From Bordetella sp. LUAb4 (GTDB lineage: Bacteria > Pseudomonadota > Gammaproteobacteria > Burkholderiales > Burkholderiaceae_B): a stretch of DNA of 64,000 nt. The position numbers and the translations under genes were made by a program. This document shows positions 34,085 to 40,888 of this stretch, piece by piece. The notes under the pieces were generated by a model that saw only the letters and a list, made by a program, of their open reading frames with translations, made no database searches and had not been told where the DNA came from. Location of the stretch: NCBI RefSeq assembly GCF_021325795.1, contig NZ_JAHPZX010000003.1, positions 868,001 through 932,000 on the forward strand, given 5' to 3'. How positions within the stretch are numbered: position 1 is the first letter of the stretch; the number at the start of each line of letters is the position of its first letter.

Positions 34085-34885
34085 TCAATCGCAGCGCGCG
34101 CTCATGCCGCCGTCGACGATGATCTCCGTGCCGGTGATGAAGCGGGCTTCGTCCGAGGCCAGGAACAGGGTGGCATTGGCGGTATCGGTGCCGTCACCCA
34201 TGAAGCCCAGGGGAATGCGCGCCTGGCGTTGCCGCAGCAAGGACTCGACGTCGCCGCCCGCGCGTTGCTTCGCCAGCCTGGCTTCCACCATGGGCGTGTG
34301 CATCTGGCCTGGAATCACCGTGTTTACGCGGATCTTGTGCTTGGCATATTCCACCGCGACCACGCGCGAGAACTGGATGATGCCAGCCTTGGAGGAGGCA
34401 TAGCCGACTTGCGCCGCGCCGGTCCAGCGTATGCCCGAGGTCGACGCCGTGTTCACGATCGCGCCGCCGCCTTGCCGCTGCATGACCGGGATGACGTGCT
34501 TGCAGGCCAGGAAGACGCTCTTCAGGTTGAAGTCCATCTGCGCGTCCCAGTCTTCTTCGGAAAGGTCGACGGGGCCCCCCTTGCGCGATCCGCCCACGTT
34601 GTTCACCAGGATATCGATGCGGCCATAGTGCGTAAGGCAGGCCTCGACCATGGCCTGCACGTCGGCATTGCGGGTGGCATCGCCAGTCCAGGTGCGGATG
34701 TCCCCCGCGGCACCTTGCGCCAGCGTCAGCGTCTGCGCCATGGCGTCGGCATCGATGTCGACGGCCAGCACCTTGGCACCTTCCCGCGCGAAGCGCACGG
34801 CCACCGCCCGGCCATTGCCCCAGCCAGGACCGATGCAGCCCGCGCCGGTCACGATTGCCACTTTGCCTTCCAGTCTTCCTGCCAT
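34085..34885 (-). CDS. SDR-family oxidoreductase
   Basis: A 266-residue short-chain dehydrogenase. The coenzyme motif is expanded (VTGAGCIGPGWGNGRAVAVRFA), which is seen in one SDR subgroup. NNVGGS, the catalytic Ser, YASSK and IIVDGGM complete the set; acidic residues after strand 2 (VDIDADA) suggest NAD. It is the last gene of the CoA-transferase/Bug operon. An 11-base G run lies 20 bp before the start, beyond a GAGGAG ribosome binding site. Confidence 0.88.
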   Translation of the reverse strand: MAGRLEGKVAIVTGAGCIGPGWGNGRAVAVRFAREGAKVLAVDIDADAMAQTLTLAQGAAGDIRTWTGDATRNADVQAMVEACLTHYGRIDILVNNVGGSRKGGPVDLSEEDWDAQMDFNLKSVFLACKHVIPVMQRQGGGAIVNTASTSGIRWTGAAQVGYASSKAGIIQFSRVVAVEYAKHKIRVNTVIPGQMHTPMVEARLAKQRAGGDVESLLRQRQARIPLGFMGDGTDTANATLFLASDEARFITGTEIIVDGGMSARCD

Positions 34886-34904
34886 GGTGTCATGTCTCCT
34901 CGAT

Positions 34905-34915
34905 GGGGGGGGGGG
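34905..34915. repeat. homopolymer run of 11 G (poly-C on the coding strand)
   Basis: Eleven consecutive G on the plus strand, so 11 C on the strand that is transcribed, in the 43-bp gap between the Bug stop and the SDR start. The run lies 20-30 bp before the SDR start, just upstream of its ribosome binding site. Confidence 0.9.
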
Positions 34916-34928
34916 CGCTGTCCGCGCC

Positions 34929-35933
34929 TTACTCCGACTTCAGGCCGAGCCGTTTGATGGTGTCCGACCAGCGCGTGTATTCCTGCCCAATGTAGGCGCT
35001 GCACTGCTTCTGGTCCATGTTCATCGGTTCGGCACCCTGGAAGTCCAGGCTCTCCTTGACCTTGGCGTCTTTCATGGCGGCTTGCACCGCTGCGTTCAAC
35101 TTGGCCAGCACGGCGGGCGGCGTGCCTTTGGGTGCGGCCAGAATCTGCCAGGTGCCCGCATCGAAGCCGCGCAGTCCCGCCACGCTTTCGCTCAGCGACG
35201 GCACGTCCGGCAACGCCGGTGAACGGTGGCCGGATGTCACCGCCAGGGCCTTGACCCGGCCGTCCTTGATGAAGGGCAAGGCGCTGTTGAAGGACCCCGA
35301 ATACATGAAGTTGACGTTGCCGCTGGCAAGATCGGTCAGCGCGGGACCATTGCCCTTGTACGGAACGTGTTGGAACTTCAGGTCCAGGCGGCCCGCGATG
35401 TCCATGGACACCAGATGGTCGATCGAGCCATTGCCCGATGATCCCTGGAAGTACTTGGATGGGTCGGCCTTCACCGCCTTGTAGAAGTCTTCGGCGGTGG
35501 CCGAGGCGTCGCGCTTGGGCACCAGCAGGATCAGGGGCACGGACACGGAGCAGCCGGCCACGTCGAAGGCCTTGGTAGGATCGAGATCGGCGCGGTTGAA
35601 CAGCGCCGGCGCGGTGGTCACCGACGATGTGCCGTACATCAGGGTATAGCCGTCCGGCTTGGCGCGAACCAGTTCCTGCGTGCCGATATTGCCGCCCGCA
35701 CCGGGACGGTTCTCGATGATGATGGGCACGTTGAGGATTTCCGACACGCGCTTGAACAGCACCCGGCCGATGGCATCGGTGGGGCCGCCCGGCGCGAAGC
35801 CGATCAGCAGGGTGATCGGCTTGTCGGGATAGGCATCGGCCGCCCGCGCCGGCATGGCGGTGGCCAGTCCGATGACGGCCAGCACGGATGCCAGCGTGAC
35901 GGTGGCGCGTTTGAAGGTGAGGGGGGGTAGCAT
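34929..35933 (-). CDS. Bug-family periplasmic binding protein of the CoA-transferase operon
   Basis: A 334-residue Bug protein. The start is preceded by AGGAGACAAGCC; the signal peptide ends near ARAADA, then YPDKPITLLIGFAPGGPTDAIGR and NRPGAGGNIGTQELVR. It lies 53 bp after the CoA-transferase stop and 43 bp before the SDR, so a three-gene operon is likely, with the divergent LysR (37532) as regulator. The ligand is presumably the acid activated by the CoA-transferase. Confidence 0.9.
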   Translation of the reverse strand: MLPPLTFKRATVTLASVLAVIGLATAMPARAADAYPDKPITLLIGFAPGGPTDAIGRVLFKRVSEILNVPIIIENRPGAGGNIGTQELVRAKPDGYTLMYGTSSVTTAPALFNRADLDPTKAFDVAGCSVSVPLILLVPKRDASATAEDFYKAVKADPSKYFQGSSGNGSIDHLVSMDIAGRLDLKFQHVPYKGNGPALTDLASGNVNFMYSGSFNSALPFIKDGRVKALAVTSGHRSPALPDVPSLSESVAGLRGFDAGTWQILAAPKGTPPAVLAKLNAAVQAAMKDAKVKESLDFQGAEPMNMDQKQCSAYIGQEYTRWSDTIKRLGLKSE

Positions 35934-35986
35934 GGCTTGTCTCCTTTTATAAGTATCTTGGTAAGCGTTGCTTCGTCAGTACCGCA

Positions 35987-37426
35987 TCATGTTGACGTGG
36001 CAGTCAGCCACGCCGCCGGATGCGCCCCATTGGGCGCGGGCGGCAGTGCCCAATGCGCCCTGGTGTGGGAGAACTGTGCCACCGGAGGCAACTGCCGCAG
36101 TACGCCATAGGCCGATGTACGGGTCTCCAACAGCGGCGTCAGCCCCTCGGAAAAGTGGCGGCGGTCCGCGCGTGGCGTGAAGCCGGGTTCCAGGCCCAGG
36201 CTCTGCACCCACATCGAGGTCCGCGTCAGCGACACCTTGACGTGATAACTGCCTCCTTCGGTGGCTCGGCGCAGCAAAGCCTGCATGACGCCCGCCGCGC
36301 CCAGGTAGCCGGTCAGGTAGTCATTCAGCAGATACGTCGGCACGACCCGTGGCTTGCCGCCGGCCACACCTTCATCGATGGCGATACCGGAGACCGTCTG
36401 GCCCAATTGCTCGAAGCCGCCGCGCTCGGCCCAGGGGCCGCTGTCGCCGTAGGCGCTGACGCTGACATAGATGACCCCGGGGCGCACGGCGGCGGCGTCT
36501 TCGGCGCCCAGGCCGCGGCGGGCCAGGCTGGCGGAACGCCAGGACTGCACCACCACGTCCGCGCCGCTGATCAACTCGCGTGCGCGCTGTTGGTCCACAT
36601 CATCGGTCAGGTCCAGGAAGGCGGACTGCTTGCCGATATTGGTGTCTATCGTCTGGCGGAAGGGATCCTGGTTCATCGGCGGCGTGATGCGCAGCACTTC
36701 GGCGCCGTGCTCGGCCAGCGAACGCGCGACGACGGGGCCGGCGATCACGTGCCCCAAATCAAGCACGCGCAACCCCGCCAGCGGCCGCGCGCCGGGCCGC
36801 GGCGCTTCAGGCTGGCTGTCGGCGATCTTGGTGATTTCGATGACCGGCAGTTGTCCCAGCAGCACTCCTTGCGGATGGTGCCGCCATGCTTCGGTGCTGC
36901 GTGCGTAGACGCCGGGCAGGCGCTTTTCCGCGAAGGCGGTTTCCAGGTCGTCGCCCGTCCAGCGGCCGATGGCGCGGCTTAGCGCCGTGGGCGTGTTGGC
37001 GCAATCGAGCAATTCCAGCACGCCGTCGCGCAGATGGGGGTAAGAGCCGATGGGAAAGAACCAGCGCTGGTCGGCGGTGCGATAGAAGTCGGCCTTCAAT
37101 TCCGTCAGCAGGGACAGCGCCGGCAAGTTGTAGCCGTTCTGGGTCTGGAAATGGCCAGGATTGAGCGAAGCCGCCGCCTGCATCCAGTCGATGGCAATGG
37201 TCTGGTGTTGGCCCGTGGCCAGGTGCCACCATTTTTCCACGGTCAGCGCGTAGGCACCGATCGCCGCGGCGGCCGACAGCGTCAGCGCGTGCGGCGTGTC
37301 GAAGGCCGGCGCGGCGCCATGGAAGCGTAGCCGTTCAGCGGGCGCGCCCTCCCACGGCAACCGCGCGCCGAGCAGATCCGTGATGGCCTGGCAGGCACGG
37401 TCGGACAGGGTAGGGGAGGCTGGCAT
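35987..37426 (-). CDS. CaiB/BaiF (family III) CoA-transferase with permuted domain order
   Basis: A 479-residue protein. Family III CoA-transferases normally start with the Rossmann motif PLAGLRVLDLGHVIAGP, but here it begins at about residue 215. It is followed by the usual large-domain segments and the loop with the catalytic Asp, LLNDYLTGYLGAAG (Asp369), near the end. Residues 41-200 instead resemble the later part of the family: AAAAIGAYALTVEKWWHLATGQHQTIAID, then a small domain with RWFFPIGSYPH and the closing LPVIEI. The order thus looks like second half then first half. It should move CoA between organic acids. Confidence 0.8.
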   Translation of the reverse strand: MPASPTLSDRACQAITDLLGARLPWEGAPAERLRFHGAAPAFDTPHALTLSAAAAIGAYALTVEKWWHLATGQHQTIAIDWMQAAASLNPGHFQTQNGYNLPALSLLTELKADFYRTADQRWFFPIGSYPHLRDGVLELLDCANTPTALSRAIGRWTGDDLETAFAEKRLPGVYARSTEAWRHHPQGVLLGQLPVIEITKIADSQPEAPRPGARPLAGLRVLDLGHVIAGPVVARSLAEHGAEVLRITPPMNQDPFRQTIDTNIGKQSAFLDLTDDVDQQRARELISGADVVVQSWRSASLARRGLGAEDAAAVRPGVIYVSVSAYGDSGPWAERGGFEQLGQTVSGIAIDEGVAGGKPRVVPTYLLNDYLTGYLGAAGVMQALLRRATEGGSYHVKVSLTRTSMWVQSLGLEPGFTPRADRRHFSEGLTPLLETRTSAYGVLRQLPPVAQFSHTRAHWALPPAPNGAHPAAWLTATST

Positions 37427-37531
37427 GACGGGGTCTCCATCTTTCTTCGAATACGGGAAAGGCAGTCTATAAAGGGCAGAAAAACCCGTCCAACATATAA
37501 TTCATGGGTCTGTGAGATAGGATGCATCTTA

Positions 37532-38443
37532 ATGATCAACAGCCGCCTGCTGCGCCAGTTCATCGCGGTGGCCGAGGAACTGCACTACGGCCGTGCCGCC
37601 GTGCGTGCCGGCATCGCGCAATCGCCACTCAGCCAGGCCATCCAGAAACTGGAGGCCCTCATCGGCACGCCGCTGTTCGTGCGCAACAAGCGCTCGGTGG
37701 CGCTGACGCCGGCCGGCACCGTATTCCTGGAAGAGGCCTATCAATGGCTGCGCTACGAAGAGGTGGCCATTCAGCGTACGTTGGCGGCCAGCGGCGGCGA
37801 AACCGGGCAGTTGGCCATCGGCTTCATCGGTAGTGTGGGCTACGGCTTCATGCCCGAGTTGATCAACCGTTTTCGGCAGCAGTATCCGCAGGTAAGGCTG
37901 CGCGTCGTCGAGATGACGACCAAGGATCAACTGGAACAGATCCAGGGACGCGCACTGGATGTCGGCATGTTGCGCACCCCGCTGCCGGCCGGCGCGCCGC
38001 AAATCCAGACCCGTTTCTACAAGCGCGACGCGCTGGTGGTGGCTTTGCCCAAGGGACATGCGCTGGCGGACCGCAAGCGCATCGACCTGCGGCAATTGGC
38101 GGGGGAATCCTTCGTGGCCTTCTCGAAGGAGAAGGTGCCCGCGGCGCACGCGCAGCTGATTTCGGTATGCGCCGCGGCCGGCTTTTATCCGAACATCGAA
38201 CAGGAGTGTTCGCAGGTGGCCAGCGTGATCTGCCTGATCGCGGCGGGCTTGTCGGTGGCGCTGGTATCGGGCAACCTGACTTCGCTGATCCACCCGAAGG
38301 TGTGCTACGTGCCCATCTCGAATCGCACCCCCTATCTGGACCAGGAAGTGTCGTTGGCCTGGCGCCGCAACGACGCCAACCCGGCATTGCTTTCACTGCT
38401 GGAAGTGGCGCGCACCTTGGAGACCGCGCCGGCCAAGCGGTGA
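37532..38443 (+). CDS. LysR-family regulator of the CoA-transferase operon
   Basis: A 303-residue LysR protein. DNA-binding region LLRQFIAVAEELHYGRAAVRAGIAQSPLSQAIQKLEALIG; effector domain from about residue 90 (TGQLAIGFIGSVGYGFMPEL). It resembles the BenM/CatM type that senses acids. It is divergent from the CoA-transferase operon with 105 bp between, the typical layout for activation. Confidence 0.9.
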   Translation: MINSRLLRQFIAVAEELHYGRAAVRAGIAQSPLSQAIQKLEALIGTPLFVRNKRSVALTPAGTVFLEEAYQWLRYEEVAIQRTLAASGGETGQLAIGFIGSVGYGFMPELINRFRQQYPQVRLRVVEMTTKDQLEQIQGRALDVGMLRTPLPAGAPQIQTRFYKRDALVVALPKGHALADRKRIDLRQLAGESFVAFSKEKVPAAHAQLISVCAAAGFYPNIEQECSQVASVICLIAAGLSVALVSGNLTSLIHPKVCYVPISNRTPYLDQEVSLAWRRNDANPALLSLLEVARTLETAPAKR

Positions 38444-38530
38444 GGGCAGGCGCGAGTTGGCCCGTGCCCTCGACGGGTCTTGCCCCTTCACGCCCTGGGT
38501 AAGGCCAGTTGGTGAGCGAGCGCGGGCGGA

Positions 38531-38833
38531 CTACTCGTACTGGTTCCGATACGTGCCAGGCGGCTTGCTGCGGGAGATCTCGAATAGCTCGGCCTCGGCG
38601 GAACCCGGATTGGCGCCGGCCGGATCATGCCAGCCGTGGATCACGGTGATGGTGCCTTCCGCCTCGGTCTCCAGCTCATATTGCCAATAGGCGGTTTTCC
38701 ATTTGCTGGCGACTTCCTTCATGCCCAGGGCTTCGGCGACATCCACCACGGCGGTGTCCTTCCTGGCCAAACAGGCGCGGTCGATGGCGGCGACCAACTG
38801 GTCGTAGGCGGATTCAGGCGTTGAGGTTTGCAT
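38531..38833 (-). CDS. small protein of unknown function
   Basis: A 100-residue acidic protein without signal peptide or membrane segment. I do not recognise the family. It has one pattern of note, EVASKWKTAYWQYELETEAEGTITVIHGWHDP, and looks like a folded small domain. Its codon usage agrees with the neighbours. It is convergent with the LysR gene and divergent from the sigma factor gene, so it stands alone. Confidence 0.55.
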   Translation of the reverse strand: MQTSTPESAYDQLVAAIDRACLARKDTAVVDVAEALGMKEVASKWKTAYWQYELETEAEGTITVIHGWHDPAGANPGSAEAELFEISRSKPPGTYRNQYE

Positions 38834-38956
38834 GCGATGTCGTCCTTGGCTGATTGCAGTGTTGCGGGGATCGTCGTTGATGGTAGCGCGCGGCGGCTTG
38901 TGTCGGAGAACAACACTTCAGCGGCGGTTCAGGCTCCAAAATTTGATGTTTCGATA

Positions 38957-38985
38957 CAAATAAGAATAAGATCCGTTCTCATTAG
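38957..38985. promoter_or_regulatory. candidate Fur box upstream of the FecI-like sigma factor
   Basis: An AT-rich stretch that on the minus strand reads TAATGAGAACGGATCTTATT, similar to Fur sites with TGAGAA-type half-sites. It starts about 50 bp before the sigma factor start. A site sharing TGAGAAC is also found before the haem importer genes (55088). Confidence 0.45.
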
Positions 38986-39005
38986 TAAAATTTGACCGCC
39001 GTACC

Positions 39006-39533
39006 ATGTTGCCGCCATACGCCGCGCGGGATGCTGTCAGCCCCGCCGACCATCAAAGCTTCACCACGCTCTATCGCAGTCATCACGCCTGGTTGACCGG
39101 ATGGTTGAGGTCGCGCGTAGGCTGCCAGAACGATGCGGCCGATCTGGCGCAGGACACTTTCATACGGGTGCTGCAGTCCAGCGTGGCGGCCAGCATACGG
39201 GAACCGCGAACCTATCTCGCTACCGTCGCGCGCGGCCTGGTCATCGATCTGTGGCGCCGCCGCGCGCTGGAGCAGGCCTATCTGCAGGTGCTGGAAAGCT
39301 TGCCCCCGGCGCATCAGCCTTCCCTGGAGGCGCAGGCGTTGGTCAAGGAACGTCTGATCAAGCTGGACAAGATGCTGGATGGCCTGGGCAGCAAGGTGAA
39401 GCAAGCTTTTCTGATGGCCATGCTCGATGGGGCGGGCTACGCCGTCATCGCGCAACGCCTGGGTGTTTCGGTGCGCACTGTCGGTGACTATATGGCGAAG
39501 GCCATGGCGCGTTGCTGCCTACTGATGGATTGA
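39006..39533 (+). CDS. FecI-type ECF sigma factor
   Basis: A 175-residue extracytoplasmic-function sigma factor. Region 2 is visible as FTTLYRSHHAWLTGWLRSRVG, DAADLAQDTFIRVL and REPRTYLATVARGLVIDLWRRR; region 4 as AFLMAMLDGAGYAVIAQRLGVSVRTVGDYMAKAM. With the FecR protein (8 bp downstream) and the TonB receptor with its signalling domain, it forms a standard surface-signalling unit for iron uptake. A candidate Fur box precedes it. Confidence 0.92.
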   Translation: MLPPYAARDAVSPADHQSFTTLYRSHHAWLTGWLRSRVGCQNDAADLAQDTFIRVLQSSVAASIREPRTYLATVARGLVIDLWRRRALEQAYLQVLESLPPAHQPSLEAQALVKERLIKLDKMLDGLGSKVKQAFLMAMLDGAGYAVIAQRLGVSVRTVGDYMAKAMARCCLLMD

Positions 39534-39541
39534 GGCGCGCC

Positions 39542-40594
39542 ATGAATGCCGAGGAAACCCTGTCCGCGCGGCAGCGCGAGGCGACCCAGGAGGCGGCTCG
39601 CTGGTTCTCGCGTCTGATGGCCGTGGACGCGCAAGAGGCCGCGCACGGCGCGGTGCATGACGCGTGGCGCCAGTGGTTCGCCCGCTGTCCGGAAAATCAA
39701 TGGGCCTGGCGCAAGGTGGAAGCGGTGCGGCACTGCTTCGCCGACGTTCCACGCGAGATCGCCGCGCCCACCTTGCAGCGCATGAACGCGCAGCGGCGCC
39801 GGGTCCTGCGCCTGGCCTTGATGGGGACGGCAGCCGTGCCTTTGGGCATGCTGTTGGCGGATGTGCCGTCGGAATGGCGGGCCTGGAACGCGCAATACAG
39901 GACGGCAGTGGGGCAGATATCCCGCGTGCCGATCGGCGGTGGCGTGCTTGCCGTGCTCGATACACATAGCGCGGCGGATGTGGTGTCTTCCCGGAATGAG
40001 GACCGCATCGTCCTGCGCAGTGGCCGCGTCTACGTCAAGGTGGCGGATGTCATGGCAACGGATGCCAGGGCGCCGGATGCCAGGGCAACGGATGCCGGGG
40101 CGCAAGGGGCAACGGCTACGTCGCCCCGGCCGCTCATTGTGCAGACTGACCAAGGGCTGGTGTACGCCGAGGCTGCAGAGTTCACGGTCGGTATCCAGGG
40201 GAACCACAGCAGGGTGCGGGTCAATCAAGCCGCGGTGCGGGTGGTTCCTTGTGCGCCCGGCGCGGCAGCGCGATTCGTCCGGGCCGGCGAATGCGCGGAC
40301 TTCTCTGATACCGAGGTCGGGGCTTTGCAGCACAGGCCGTCGAAAGTCTTCGCCGCCTGGCATACGGGATCGATGATGGCGGTGAATCTGCCGCTTGGCG
40401 ATTTCGTGAGGAAGCTGCGGGCTTACCGGCCGGGGCTGTTGTTCGTGGATGATGCTTTGGCCGCGCTGCCGGTGTCGGGGACCTTTCCCCTGTCACGGAC
40501 GGATCTGGCACTGGATGCGCTGGAGAACAGCTATCCCGTGCGGATCCGGCGCTTGACGCAGTATGTGACCTGGATCGAGGCGCGCGAGGCATAG
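39542..40594 (+). CDS. FecR-family anti-sigma/signal transducer
   Basis: A 350-residue protein. The N-terminal cytosolic domain has ATQEAARWFSRLMAVDA and a typical WRQWFARCPENQWAWRKVEA; one transmembrane segment lies at about 88-105 (VLRLALMGTAAVPLGMLLA) after an Arg-rich stretch. The periplasmic FecR domain follows. A DAR(A/T)-type repeat (about 170-190) interrupts it. It relays the receptor signal to the sigma factor. Start ATG 39542 is preferred over an upstream in-frame start within the sigma gene. Confidence 0.9.
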   Translation: MNAEETLSARQREATQEAARWFSRLMAVDAQEAAHGAVHDAWRQWFARCPENQWAWRKVEAVRHCFADVPREIAAPTLQRMNAQRRRVLRLALMGTAAVPLGMLLADVPSEWRAWNAQYRTAVGQISRVPIGGGVLAVLDTHSAADVVSSRNEDRIVLRSGRVYVKVADVMATDARAPDARATDAGAQGATATSPRPLIVQTDQGLVYAEAAEFTVGIQGNHSRVRVNQAAVRVVPCAPGAAARFVRAGECADFSDTEVGALQHRPSKVFAAWHTGSMMAVNLPLGDFVRKLRAYRPGLLFVDDALAALPVSGTFPLSRTDLALDALENSYPVRIRRLTQYVTWIEAREA

Positions 40595-40627
40595 GGTGTG
40601 GGTTGCCGAGGGGCTGCGCCCCTTCAA

Positions 40628-40745
40628 CCCCAGCATGGGGAGCGTTGAGGAGGCTATGCCGCTCGACCCCAGCACGGGGAGCGTTGAGGAGGCTATGCCC
40701 CTCGACCCCAGCATGGGGAGTGTTGAGGGGGGCTGCGCCCCTCGA
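40628..40745. repeat. 39-bp tandem repeat, three copies plus a partial fourth
   Basis: Units at 40628-40666, 40667-40705 and 40706-40745 (the last 40 bp), then a degraded partial copy to about 40770. Each unit begins with the hairpin CCCC-AGCA(T/C)-GGGG, and the segment before and the third copy contain GGGG-CTGCG-CCCC. It fills most of the 294-bp gap between the FecR and receptor genes, so it may affect expression of the receptor through mRNA structure. Confidence 0.85.
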
Positions 40746-40888
40746 CCTCAGCACGGCGCGGTGTTGAAAGGGGGGCGGGGGCGGGCCAAGGGGGCGGGCT
40801 TTTTCTTCGCGGTTACAAATTAATCTGCCGATTTCCTGCCGCTCGTTCGGCTTACGTCCGAAAGCCATTACATCTGTTCGGACTCGAT

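Noticed and set aside
40628-40770. CRISPR-like array
   Set aside because: Units are directly adjacent without unique spacers, and there are no cas genes.
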